Source: Fodinicurvata fenggangensis DSM 21160 (GTDB taxonomy: Bacteria; Pseudomonadota; Alphaproteobacteria; Kiloniellales; DSM-21159). Taken from it: a stretch of DNA of 64,000 nucleotides. Within the stretch, counting starts at the first letter, position 1; each line of letters begins with the position of its first letter. Shown here piece after piece: positions 52,859-61,477 of the stretch. Under the pieces are notes generated by a model. The model ran no database searches. It had not been told where the DNA came from and saw only the letters and a list, made by a program, of their open reading frames with translations. Location of the stretch: NCBI RefSeq assembly GCF_000686045.1, contig NZ_JMLV01000009.1, forward strand, positions 98,492 through 162,491. The letters run 5' to 3'. Both the position numbers and the translations under genes were made by a program.

Positions 52859-54552
52859 GCTCGGGGGTGCAGGATCTCAAGACTGTATTGAGCATCTTTC
52901 GCAAGGAGCGGCCGGCCGCGCTTTTGGGCGGCGCCCTCCTGGCGGCGGCAACGGTTCTCTTCGGCATTGCCCTGCTTGGGCTTTCGGGCTGGTTCATAAC
53001 CGCGACCGCAATCGCCGGCCTGTCGATGGCCACGGCTCTGGCCTTTGATGTCTTTGCGCCCTCGGCGGGGATTCGGTTCTTTGCGCTGGGTCGGACCTTT
53101 GCGCGCTATGGCGAACGCGTAGTCACCCATGACGCAACCTTGCGCGTTCTCGCGGCCATGCGGACGCGGCTGTTTCGCGGCTGGGCGGCTCCCGGCGCGG
53201 CCCGCCTGTTGCTGAAACATCCCGCCAAGCTGCTGTTCCGGTTGACATCCGACGTCGATGCGCTCGACAGCCTTTATCTGCGACTTCTCGTTCCCGCGGC
53301 TGTCGCCGTTATCGCTGCGCTGGCCACGGCTGTCACACTGGGGTTGATGGCGCCGTGGTTGGGGATTGCTGTTGGACTCCTGTTGCTGACCGCAGGCCTG
53401 GGCCTTCCGGCACTGACGGCGGGACGTGCGCTCAGGCCGGCCCAGCGCAGGGCCCAGGCTCTTGAAAGCCTTCGCGGACGTGTCGTGGACCTGCTTTCGG
53501 GACAGACGGAGCTGCTCATGACGGGACAGCTTGCGGCGCAAACCGCAAGAGTGCAGCGTGCGGAGCAGCACGCAGCTCTGGCCGATGACCGCCTGGATCG
53601 CCTCGAGACGTCAGTTGATGCCGGTCTTGGCGCTGTCTCAGCCCTGCTGCTTGCAGGAACGCTGCTGGGCGTTGCCTGGCTTGTGGAGGCCGGAACCATT
53701 TCCGCCCCGCTGGCCGCCTTGGGCATGCTGGTTGTCCTTGCCGCCATGGAACCATTTGCGGCTTTGCGTCGCGGTGCGGTGGAGCTTGGTCGGACCCTGC
53801 TTGCTGCGCGTCGTTTGGCACCCAGACTGTCGGAAACAGATCAGAGCAATGATACTCCGCTTGCCGCTCCCGGCGATGGTTCGGCGATACGTCTCGAGGG
53901 TGTGACGCTGTGCCATCCGGGCAGCAGTGCACCTGTCCTGGAGGAGGTTTCCCTGGCGGTTCGGCCGGGCGAGCATGTGGCCCTGGTGGGTGCAAGCGGT
54001 TCCGGTAAATCGACTCTGCTGGCAGCGATAGCCGGCGAACTCCAACCGAGCGACGGACAGCTTGAAACGCGCGATACCTGTTTACTGCCCCAGCGAACCG
54101 AGTTGTTTCGCGGCAGTTTGCGCGACAATCTGCACCTTGCCAAATCGGATGCCAGCGACAATTGTCTGGAAAAGGTTCTCATGAAGTCCGGGTTGGGCGC
54201 AGATGATAAGCTTTTCGGGCGTGGGTTGGATACGGTTCTGGGCGAAGGAGGGGCCGGTCTTTCAGGCGGACAGGCACGCCGGCTGGCGCTGGCACGGGTC
54301 CTGCTTCGCGAAACGTCGGTCTGGCTCTTCGATGAACCGACCCAGGGTCTTGATGGCGAAACTGCGCGGGATGTCTTGGGGCGGATCCGAACAGCTGCGG
54401 AAGGTCGAACCCTTGTCATCGCGACGCACATCAAGCGCGAGGCCGATCTGGCGGACCGTCTCGTTGTGCTGGAGGCGGGCCGTATTGTTGCCACGGCTGA
54501 GCGTGGAACGGCGGCCTTTGCGGGAATACTGGATGGCTTGCGGCCCGATTGA
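52855..54552 (+). CDS. cydC: Thiol reductant ABC exporter subunit CydC
   Basis: A 565-residue half-transporter that pairs with CydD. The membrane part includes the family motif VFAPSAGIRFFALGRTFARY; the ATPase part has Walker A VGASGSGKSTLL, signature LSGGQARRLALAR and WLFDEPTQGLD. Heterodimer formation with CydD gives the thiol exporter that supports haem insertion in cytochrome bd. 83 bases separate it from cydA, enough for a separate ribosome-binding site but probably one transcript. Confidence 0.94.
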   Translation: MSSGVQDLKTVLSIFRKERPAALLGGALLAAATVLFGIALLGLSGWFITATAIAGLSMATALAFDVFAPSAGIRFFALGRTFARYGERVVTHDATLRVLAAMRTRLFRGWAAPGAARLLLKHPAKLLFRLTSDVDALDSLYLRLLVPAAVAVIAALATAVTLGLMAPWLGIAVGLLLLTAGLGLPALTAGRALRPAQRRAQALESLRGRVVDLLSGQTELLMTGQLAAQTARVQRAEQHAALADDRLDRLETSVDAGLGAVSALLLAGTLLGVAWLVEAGTISAPLAALGMLVVLAAMEPFAALRRGAVELGRTLLAARRLAPRLSETDQSNDTPLAAPGDGSAIRLEGVTLCHPGSSAPVLEEVSLAVRPGEHVALVGASGSGKSTLLAAIAGELQPSDGQLETRDTCLLPQRTELFRGSLRDNLHLAKSDASDNCLEKVLMKSGLGADDKLFGRGLDTVLGEGGAGLSGGQARRLALARVLLRETSVWLFDEPTQGLDGETARDVLGRIRTAAEGRTLVIATHIKREADLADRLVVLEAGRIVATAERGTAAFAGILDGLRPD

Positions 54553-54635
54553 GGCTGCTTGCTGAGATTGTCCATGTAGGCTGTTCCCTTTCGGGAGCAA
54601 AACTGAAGGAGGCCTGAAAGGGCCGGGGTAGAATA

Positions 54636-56213
54636 ATGGAACTCGATATCGTTTCGCTGTCTCGCCTGCAATTCGCGATAACAGCTCTGTATCACTTCCT
54701 GTTTGTTCCGCTGACGCTGGGCCTGTCCATGCTGCTGGCCATCATGGAAACAGTCTATGTCATGACCGGCAGGCAGGTCTGGCGACAGATGACCAAGTTC
54801 TGGGGCGTGCTGTTCGGCATCAACTTCGTGCTCGGGGTGGCCACTGGCATAGTGATGGAGTTCCAGTTCGGCATGAACTGGAGCTATTACAGCCACTATG
54901 TCGGCGACATCTTCGGGGCGCCGCTGGCGATTGAAGGCCTGATGGCTTTTTTCCTGGAGGCGACCTTTGTCGGTCTTTTCTTCTTCGGGTGGGATAAGCT
55001 GTCGAAGGTAGGGCACCTCGCCACGACCTGGGCCGTTGCGCTCGGTTCGAACTTCTCGGCGCTGTGGATTCTCATTGCCAACGGCTGGATGCAGAACCCG
55101 ATTGGCTCGACCTTCAACCCGGAAACCATGCGCATGGAGGTCACGAACTTCTTTGAGGTGCTCTTCAATCCCGTGGCGCAGGCGAAGTTTGTGCATACCG
55201 TCTCCGCGGGCTATGTCACGGCCGCGGTCTTCGTGCTTGGTGTTTCGGCCTGGTACCTTCTGAAAGGGCGTCATATCGCCCTGGCCAAGCGCTCGATGAC
55301 CGTGGCTGCTTCGTTCGGCCTTGCAGCCTCTCTTTCGGTCGTGGTGCTGGGCGATGAAAGCGGCTACCTCTCGACCGAGCACCAGAAGATGAAGCTCGCG
55401 GCCATGGAGGGCATGTGGGAAACCGAGCCGGCCCCGGCCCCCTTCACCGTCATCGGCTTTCCCGACCAGGAGGCGCGCGAGACACACTTCGCCGTCAAGA
55501 TTCCCTGGGTCATGGGCCTGATCGGGACCCGCTCGCTGACCACCGATATTCCGGGCATCGAGAACCTGGTCGAGAATGCCAAGGAACGCATTCGCAGCGG
55601 CATTCGCGGCTATGAGGCGTTGCTGGAAATTCGTGGTGCCGGCAGCATGGAGAACGTGCCCCAGGATGTGCGCCAGACCTTTGAGGAGGATGGCGCCAAC
55701 ATGGGCTATGCCCTGCTGCTGCAGCGCTACATCGACGATCCGCGCGAGGCCACGGACTCGCAGATCGAGACTGCAGCGTGGGATACCGTTCCCCACGTCC
55801 CGACGCTTTTCTGGTCGTTCCGGATCATGGTGGGGCTGGGCTTCTTCTTCATCCTGCTGACAGGCACCTTCTTCGTGCTTTCGGCGCGGCGCGCACTGGA
55901 TAGGTATCCCTTCCTGCTGCGTGTAGCCGTCTTCGCAATTCCACTGCCCTGGATTGCGGCCGAGCTGGGCTGGATCGTGGCCGAATTCGGTCGGCAGCCC
56001 TGGATCATCGAGGGCATCCTTCCGACGGCCGCGGCAGTGTCCAGCCTGGGGGCTTCGACCGTGCTGATGACGATCATCGGTTTCGTGCTGATCTACACCG
56101 TCCTGATTGTCATCGAGATGGGACTGATGCTTCGGGCGATCCGCAAGGGGCCGGATCCGGACGACGCGCCTGAAGCCGAACTGATTTCCTCCCGTATCGT
56201 ACCGGCGGAGTAA
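54636..56213 (+). CDS. cydA: Cytochrome bd ubiquinol oxidase subunit I
   Basis: A 525-residue subunit with nine membrane helices. The haem ligand His lies in LYHFLFVPLTLGLS, a second His in FVHTVSAGYVTAAVF, the proton-path Glu in FLEATFVGLFFFGW, and GWIVAEFGRQPWII is the conserved bd signature. The quinol-binding Q loop (about 250-390) is long, as in bd-I rather than cyanide-insensitive short-loop types. It reduces oxygen with quinol at high affinity and resists sulfide in known cases. Confidence 0.95.
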   Translation: MELDIVSLSRLQFAITALYHFLFVPLTLGLSMLLAIMETVYVMTGRQVWRQMTKFWGVLFGINFVLGVATGIVMEFQFGMNWSYYSHYVGDIFGAPLAIEGLMAFFLEATFVGLFFFGWDKLSKVGHLATTWAVALGSNFSALWILIANGWMQNPIGSTFNPETMRMEVTNFFEVLFNPVAQAKFVHTVSAGYVTAAVFVLGVSAWYLLKGRHIALAKRSMTVAASFGLAASLSVVVLGDESGYLSTEHQKMKLAAMEGMWETEPAPAPFTVIGFPDQEARETHFAVKIPWVMGLIGTRSLTTDIPGIENLVENAKERIRSGIRGYEALLEIRGAGSMENVPQDVRQTFEEDGANMGYALLLQRYIDDPREATDSQIETAAWDTVPHVPTLFWSFRIMVGLGFFFILLTGTFFVLSARRALDRYPFLLRVAVFAIPLPWIAAELGWIVAEFGRQPWIIEGILPTAAAVSSLGASTVLMTIIGFVLIYTVLIVIEMGLMLRAIRKGPDPDDAPEAELISSRIVPAE

Positions 56214-56218
56214 GAGCC

Positions 56219-57373
56219 ATGATCCTGCATGAATTGATCGATTACGAGACCTTGCGCGTGATCTGGTGGCTGCTGCTGGGGGTGCTGCTGATCGCTTTCG
56301 CTGTCACCGACGGTTTCGACCTTGGCGTCGGTGCGCTGCTTCCCTTTGTGGCGCGCAGCGACGTGGAACGGCGTGTTGCCATCAACACCATCGGTCCCGT
56401 TTGGGAGGGCAACCAAGTCTGGCTGATACTGGGAGGCGGGGCGATCTTTGCCGCCTGGCCACAGCTATACGCGGTTTCCTTCTCGGGCTTCTATCTTGCG
56501 ATGTTCGCCATCCTGGCCGCCCTGATCCTGCGTCCGGTCGGCTTCAAGTATCGCTCGAAACTGGAAGATCCGAGCTGGCGCAGCAGTTGGGACTGGGCCC
56601 TGTTCATCGGTGGGTTCGTGCCGGCGCTGATCTTCGGCGTGGCGGTCGGAAACGTGTTGCAGGGCGTGCCCTTCCGGCTGGATGATGACCTGCGCATTTT
56701 CTACGAGGGCAGTTTCCTTGCGCTGCTCAATCCCTTTGCACTGCTCTGTGGCCTATTGTCGGTCGCCATGCTGGTGATGCACGGGGCCGCCTGGCTTGTC
56801 CTCAAGACGAGTGGCCCGGTGGCGGCGCGTGCCCAGCGGTTCGGCAGTATCGCGGCCGTCCTGACGCTCCTGCTGTTTGCATTGGGCGGTTTGGCACTCT
56901 GGCTGGGCGTCGATGGCTATCGCTTCGTGTCCGTGCCCGAAACTACGGGGCCGTCCAATCCATTGATGTCAGAGGTGGTGCGTGACGGGAGTGCCTGGTT
57001 TGCAAACTATGGTGCACATCCCTGGATGATGCTTGCGCCGCTGTTCGGCTTTCTCGGGGCCTTTGGGGCCCTGCTGGCCATGCGTGCAGGGCGCGAGGTT
57101 CTGACCCTGCTGCTCAGCAAGCTGTCGATCTTCGGCGTCATCTCGACGGTCGGCCTGTCGATGTTTCCCTTCATCCTGCCGTCCTCGATTCAGCCAAACG
57201 CCAGTCTGACGGTGTGGGATTCCTCCTCCAGTCATTTGACCCTGTTCATCATGCTGATCTCGACGGCCATCTTCCTGCCCCTCATCGCGCTCTACACCAG
57301 CTGGGTCTACAAGGTCCTGTGGGGCAAGGTCGACGAAGAGGAAATTCGTAACGAAAGCAGTCATTCCTACTGA
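56219..57373 (+). CDS. cydB: Cytochrome bd ubiquinol oxidase subunit II
   Basis: A 384-residue subunit starting MILHELIDYETLRVIWWLLL, with the signature DGFDLGVGALLPFVAR and GPVWEGNQVWLILGGGAIF. It pairs with CydA and is needed for haem assembly. It starts five bases after the cydA stop and is followed 21 bases later by cydX. Confidence 0.96.
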   Translation: MILHELIDYETLRVIWWLLLGVLLIAFAVTDGFDLGVGALLPFVARSDVERRVAINTIGPVWEGNQVWLILGGGAIFAAWPQLYAVSFSGFYLAMFAILAALILRPVGFKYRSKLEDPSWRSSWDWALFIGGFVPALIFGVAVGNVLQGVPFRLDDDLRIFYEGSFLALLNPFALLCGLLSVAMLVMHGAAWLVLKTSGPVAARAQRFGSIAAVLTLLLFALGGLALWLGVDGYRFVSVPETTGPSNPLMSEVVRDGSAWFANYGAHPWMMLAPLFGFLGAFGALLAMRAGREVLTLLLSKLSIFGVISTVGLSMFPFILPSSIQPNASLTVWDSSSSHLTLFIMLISTAIFLPLIALYTSWVYKVLWGKVDEEEIRNESSHSY

Positions 57374-57394
57374 CTGCGCGTGAAGGAGCCTATC

Positions 57395-57517
57395 ATGTGG
57401 TATTTCGCCTGGTTGTTGGGACTTCCGCTGGCCGCGGCTTTTGCCATCCTCAATGCGATGTGGTTCGAATTGATGGAAGATGCGGCCGAAAAGCGGGCCG
57501 AGGAAAAACGGCAATAG
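57395..57517 (+). CDS. cydX: Cytochrome bd small subunit CydX
   Basis: A 40-residue single-span protein: MWYFAWLLGLPLAAAF forms the membrane helix, followed by the conserved NAMWFELM and a charged tail ending EEKRQ. CydX stabilises the haem site of the CydAB complex. The ATG follows GAAGGAG at about six bases. The short length means it is easily overlooked in annotation. Confidence 0.93.
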   Translation: MWYFAWLLGLPLAAAFAILNAMWFELMEDAAEKRAEEKRQ

Positions 57518-57536
57518 GGTATTGTTGCAGGAAACT

Positions 57537-57555
57537 CCGGCTACAGCATAGCCGG
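57537..57555. terminator. Hairpin after cydX
   Basis: CCGGCTA-CAGCA-TAGCCGG gives a perfect 7-bp stem 20 bases after the cydX stop. It lacks a T tract, so an incomplete terminator or an mRNA 3' end structure is possible. Confidence 0.4.
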
Positions 57556-57695
57556 GTTCCCCGCCTCGGTCCGTGGCCATTTCAGAGTGCCCTTGAATCG
57601 CGACATTTCGCGCAGGTTCATCTGCTTATCCCCAGGATACAGTAAGTTACACTGGGTGGCTGTGAAATGCGGACCTTGGAAAGGATGAGGCTGCC

Positions 57696-58991
57696 ATGAA
57701 TCGACGGACATTCCTGCTGGGCGGGACATCAGCGCTCGCAGCGCTTTCGCTGGGGGTGTCGGGAACGACGGCGCAGACCTCCGATGCTCCGGTCAACATC
57801 GTGATTGCTGGTGCCGGGGCGGCCGGTCTCTCGCTGGCCTCCAGATTGCGCCGCAGGATGAGCAAGGCGCGCATCACGATCGTCGATGCCAAGCGTGAAC
57901 ATTACTTTCAACCGGGTTTCACCCTGATCATGGCCGGTCTCTGGCAGCCCGATGACGTGACCGAAAGCAACGCGGACTTCATGCCGCGGGATGTGGATTG
58001 GGTGGAAGAGGCTGTCGCCGAGTTCGATCCCGAGTCCAACAGCATCACCACCAGTGGCGGTCAGCGGCTGGGCTATGATTACCTCTTCGTCACGACGGGC
58101 CTGAATCTGGACTATGCCGCGATCGAGGGGATGGAAACCTCTTTGATCGGCCAGGAGGGCATTGCCAGTGTCTACGCCGGGCCAGAGGCCGCGGCGGCTT
58201 CATCGAGAGCAATGGATCGCTTCCTCGAGGCCGGCGGCACAGGCCTCTTCGGACGCCCGGCTACGGAGATCAAGTGTGCCGGCGCACCGTTGAAGATGAC
58301 CTTCATCACCGAGGACAGGGCGCGGCGTCAGGGGCGCAGGGAGAATGTGGAGTTGGTCTATAACGCCCACAATGACACTGTCTTCGCGATCCCGCCCGTC
58401 AACGACAAGGTGGAAACGCTTTTCGCAGAACGTGGCGTGAAGGTGAACCATGGACATGTCCTGAAAGCTCTGGAACCGGGCAGCCGGCAGGCCGTCTATG
58501 AGACCGCGGACGGCGAGGTCACGATGGACTATGACTTCATTCATGTGGTCCCACCGATGCGGGCACCCGACCCGGTGCGAAACAGCCCCTTGCCCTGGCA
58601 GGAAGGGCCGCTTGCGGCCGACGGCTGGATCGAGGCGGAACGGGAAACTCTGCGCCATCCCCGCTATCCGAATGTCTTTGCCTTAGGGGACGTGGCCGGC
58701 GTGCCACGCGGCAAGACGGCGGCCAGCGTGAAATGGCAGGTGCCGGTGGTGGCCGACAACTTCGTGGCGGAAACACGGGGCGAGGAGCCGGTGGCGGCTT
58801 ACAACGGCTATACCTCCTGCCCGATGGTGACGGCCTATGGCACGGCCATGCTGATCGAGTTCGATTACGAAGGCAACCTGATCCAGTCCTTCCCCTTCAT
58901 TGAACCGCTGGAGGAACGCTGGGTCTCCTGGCTGATCGAGGAAAAGGGCCTGAAGGGCGCCTATCTGGCCATGCTGCGCGGGCGCGCCTGA
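57696..58991 (+). CDS. Sulfide:quinone oxidoreductase-like flavoprotein, Tat-exported
   Basis: A 431-residue FAD enzyme. The N-terminus MNRRTFLLGGTSALAALSLG is a twin-arginine signal, so the enzyme is exported folded. The FAD loop is VIAGAGAAGLSLASRL; redox-active cysteines are in EIKCAGAPLK and NGYTSCPMVTAYG, the SQR pattern. It would oxidise sulfide to sulfane sulfur and pass electrons to quinone. It lies 178 bases after cydX, whose oxidase could take these electrons. A small membrane protein gene follows. Confidence 0.88.
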   Translation: MNRRTFLLGGTSALAALSLGVSGTTAQTSDAPVNIVIAGAGAAGLSLASRLRRRMSKARITIVDAKREHYFQPGFTLIMAGLWQPDDVTESNADFMPRDVDWVEEAVAEFDPESNSITTSGGQRLGYDYLFVTTGLNLDYAAIEGMETSLIGQEGIASVYAGPEAAAASSRAMDRFLEAGGTGLFGRPATEIKCAGAPLKMTFITEDRARRQGRRENVELVYNAHNDTVFAIPPVNDKVETLFAERGVKVNHGHVLKALEPGSRQAVYETADGEVTMDYDFIHVVPPMRAPDPVRNSPLPWQEGPLAADGWIEAERETLRHPRYPNVFALGDVAGVPRGKTAASVKWQVPVVADNFVAETRGEEPVAAYNGYTSCPMVTAYGTAMLIEFDYEGNLIQSFPFIEPLEERWVSWLIEEKGLKGAYLAMLRGRA

Positions 58992-59006
58992 AGGAAGGAT
59001 GGAACA

Positions 59007-59369
59007 ATGAGCGAATTCGACCCCCTTAGCCTCTTCGCCATTCTCTATGAAAGCTTCGGCGTCTGGTTCTGGCCAGCCGTCATTCTGGCGTGCCTGCTCC
59101 TGGTGAGTATTATCGCCAGCGTCGTCCTGATACGTCGCAAGGACCTGGCTTTTGGTCGGCCTGTCCTGATCGCCCTCGCAGTCGGGGCGACAACGACCTT
59201 CATCGCAACCCTGCTGGCTCCGGCCTGGACCCATGCCGACTTGGGGGCGCTGGGCTCCATCGTCGATGTCGTGGCAGCCGTCGCATTGGCGCTTGTGCCA
59301 GGAGCGGCTGCCGCTGCTCTGGCCTTTCTGCTCGTGGCCGTCATCTCGACCGGAAGGCGCCGCCTTTAA
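59007..59369 (+). CDS. Small membrane protein of unknown function (DUF5368-like)
   Basis: A 120-residue protein with three hydrophobic segments (about 15-42, 50-70 and 80-113) and a basic C-terminus ending GRRRL. It resembles small membrane proteins I recall as DUF5368, but I am not sure of the match. A ribosome-binding site AAGGAAGG precedes the ATG. It lies 15 bases after the SQR gene, so it probably belongs to the same transcript and may anchor or assist that enzyme. Confidence 0.72.
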   Translation: MSEFDPLSLFAILYESFGVWFWPAVILACLLLVSIIASVVLIRRKDLAFGRPVLIALAVGATTTFIATLLAPAWTHADLGALGSIVDVVAAVALALVPGAAAAALAFLLVAVISTGRRRL

Positions 59370-59374
59370 TGAAA

Positions 59375-59390
59375 CTCGGCCGGAGCCGAG
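59375..59390 (+). terminator. Hairpin directly after the small membrane gene
   Basis: CTCGGC-CGGA-GCCGAG, a perfect 6-bp stem with a four-base loop, starts five bases after the stop. The following bases are not T-rich, so terminator function is only suggested. A second weak stem (GGCAGC/GCTGCC) lies at 59409-59430. Confidence 0.4.
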
Positions 59391-59515
59391 GGTTCATCTG
59401 ACTGTGCAGGCAGCTATCGTAAGGGCTGCCGGCTGTGATGAGACATTTTCACGCTAAAGCGCAGAAGAACGCCAAAACGCGCCGACCGGAAAGGCGAAAA
59501 AAGCAGGAAAATCAA

Positions 59516-59565
59516 TGGTGGCGCGACTGGCATTGAACCAGAGACCCCTATGATATCGACTTGAG
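59516..59565 (-). other. tRNA-Met-like 3' fragment
   Basis: Read on the minus strand the segment ends GGTTCAATGCCAG-TCGCGCCACCA: a four-pair T stem, a TTCAA loop, an acceptor-like strand and an encoded CCA. Upstream is a CAT at the anticodon position followed by GGGGTC, resembling elongator tRNA-Met. The 5' half and D arm are absent, so it is no tRNA gene. Such 3' ends mark attachment sites of integrated elements. Confidence 0.4.
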
Positions 59566-60020
59566 GTACAAAGCCGGTTTCTCAGGGAAAAACTGAATCT
59601 TAAGCTGCCACGCGCTTATTACATGGCGGACTCTCACTGCAGCGAAGAAGCGTTCGGAATGAGCAAATCCCCCCTAATTGTTTGTCTCTTCCTTGTGACC
59701 TGCGTCCCGAAAACCGGACCGTTTGGAATGAGAGAATTCTCGATTTTTGACCCTGCTCGCAAGTTTGAGGGCAAGGTCAAATCAACCAACGATCCCAGTC
59801 GTACCTGACTGAAGTCTTGGGGTAACGTGCAGCTGCCCAAGAAAGCACGGTTTGGACAGTTGCGGCGCGATCAGTGTCCATTCGGCATTTGATGTCATCA
59901 CTTGCATACCGCAGGACACTGCGTTCATATTTCAGCCGAGCGGTTTAGTCTACATATTGCGGCACCATCGGTTGCTTAGCACAACGTAGGAATTACAAGG
60001 GACTGAAATCACTCAACTCT

Positions 60021-60191
60021 TTTGGGGGCAGGCACTTTGAACAAACGGCACGCCCATATACTCAGTTGCTCTTGTTTGCAGCCCCAACTTTAGATTCTGA
60101 GCAGCAACTAGAGGAGATTGAAATCATTGGTGAGGTTCCAAGCCCGTTGAATACTCCAAGCGGGTGTTCATTTTATCCACGCTGCCCCTAA
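60021..60191 (+). pseudogene. C-terminal remnant of an oligopeptide/dipeptide ABC transporter ATPase
   Basis: About 56 residues are open to a TAA at 60189. RPYTQLLLFAAPTL followed by GEVPSPLNTPSGCSFYPRCP is the hallmark C-terminal zinc-binding-like segment of OppD/DppD/OppF proteins. The whole ATPase domain is missing upstream and the usual tail after RCP is cut short by a stop. The fragment shows that a peptide transporter was once encoded here or was carried in by an insertion. Confidence 0.78.
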
Positions 60192-60347
60192 ACGTTTTTC
60201 GCCGCGTAACACCGTATGACCGCAGCGTCTGTGTCTGTCTGATGGAGGGGAGGAGCTTGTCATAAGCATGATACGGAACATGCCGGATAGCCCTTTATTT
60301 GGCTTCCCCCTTACTAAGTACGCAGCTAATAATAAGTGGTAATAAAA

Positions 60348-61265
60348 ATGACTAAAACAGTAGTAGTTACGGGTGCCGGAGGTTTGATAGGGAGACCGTT
60401 AATATGGACACTTGTTGATCGTGGTTTTAGGGTAATTGCCCTCGATCGTGATGAAATAAAATTTAATCATGGTAACGTCCAAAGTTATGCTGCCGAGCTA
60501 ACTGATATACCGCGAGCACATGCAATACTTAAGTCCAGTAACGCTGATGCATTGATACATTGCGGCGCAATATCCGGTCCGATGGTATCGAATGAAAATC
60601 CATTCTGGATCTGTGAAACTAATATTACTGGAACTGCAAATCTTTTGGAAGCGGCACGTATTCATGAAGTGCGGCGCTTTATATACTGTTCCTCAATCGC
60701 TGCTTATGGTCCAACCTCCGAGGGGCCAATAACAGAAGAATACCCGCTCTTTCCCACATCTGTTTATGGTGGCAGCAAGGCAGCTGGTGAACATCTGCTT
60801 GCGGGTTATCGCTATCAGCATGGGCTCGAAGGCCTGGCTTTGCGCATAGGTTGGGTCTATGGCCCTGGACGCCGGACTGCATGCATGATCCGTGAAAGCC
60901 TCAAGAGTGGATTGAGGGGCGAGCAAATCGTAATTCCTGGGCCGGCTAACTTTCCTTGCCATTACGTGTATGTTGACGATGTTGTTAGGGGCATTATCGC
61001 CGCTCTTGATGTGAAGTCCGCGCCGTCGCTGGTTTATAACTTGAGCAATGATTGCGCTTTGCAGCTCAGGGATGTCTGCAAAACTCTCCAAAGGGCTTTG
61101 CCTGACAGTGAAGTCGTGCTCGATGAGAGGGTGGATACCGGCGATGAGTACCAGGGCCAACTGGCCCCCTCGCGGATCAAGAATGAGCTCGAGTTCAAGC
61201 CGCAAGTATCAATGTATGAAGGGGTCATACGATATCGCGATTGGCTCAAAGAGCATGTCTACTGA
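60348..61265 (+). CDS. NAD-dependent epimerase/dehydratase (extended SDR)
   Basis: A 305-residue extended short-chain dehydrogenase. The nucleotide-binding motif is VTGAGGLIGRPL and the catalytic pair is in SVYGGSKAAGEHLL, with the Ser in IYCSSIAAYGPTSEG. Such enzymes act on nucleotide sugars or similar substrates; the exact one is not clear. Base composition at its 5' end is visibly AT-richer than in nearby genes and the flanks hold gene fragments, so recent transfer is likely. ATG 60348 has a weak AAGTGG upstream. Confidence 0.85.
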   Translation: MTKTVVVTGAGGLIGRPLIWTLVDRGFRVIALDRDEIKFNHGNVQSYAAELTDIPRAHAILKSSNADALIHCGAISGPMVSNENPFWICETNITGTANLLEAARIHEVRRFIYCSSIAAYGPTSEGPITEEYPLFPTSVYGGSKAAGEHLLAGYRYQHGLEGLALRIGWVYGPGRRTACMIRESLKSGLRGEQIVIPGPANFPCHYVYVDDVVRGIIAALDVKSAPSLVYNLSNDCALQLRDVCKTLQRALPDSEVVLDERVDTGDEYQGQLAPSRIKNELEFKPQVSMYEGVIRYRDWLKEHVY

Positions 61266-61384
61266 AAATTTCTGATTTTCTCATCTGTGGGGCCACTCAA
61301 GATGAGCATCAAGTGATGTGACCCAAAGCTTCATCCAGATGCTGCTGGAATCGTTGGTTGATAACCGCGCTTGTGCGCAGACGT

Positions 61385-61438
61385 GCAAGGGTCATCACCG
61401 CGGAGCCTTCGGCTATACGCAGCGGAGATGACCCTTGC
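61385..61438. repeat. Long inverted repeat downstream of the epimerase gene
   Basis: Two 17-base arms starting GCAAGGGTCATC and ending GATGACCCTTGC match with one mismatch across a 20-base loop. It lies between the convergent epimerase and cytochrome genes. It could be a strong bidirectional hairpin or a small mobile-element end. Confidence 0.55.
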
Positions 61439-61477
61439 CGGTTCCAGGTGCGTGGCATCGCAGGTCAGTGATATCTG

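Larger units (their letters stand above)
59370..60347. other. AT-richer gene-poor stretch with decayed fragments
   Basis: Nearly 1 kb with clearly lower GC than its surroundings and no intact gene. It contains a tRNA-Met-like 3' fragment and a remnant of an oligopeptide ABC ATPase. The rest shows no recognisable coding sequence. It looks like a site of past insertions and deletions. Confidence 0.6.

Noticed and set aside
53841..55796. A 651-codon minus-strand frame opposite cydC and cydA
   Set aside because: Covers strongly conserved genes on the other strand and shows no domain.
59623..59840. Short frames on both strands in the AT-rich patch
   Set aside because: No ribosome-binding sites and no resemblance to known proteins; the region carries decayed fragments.
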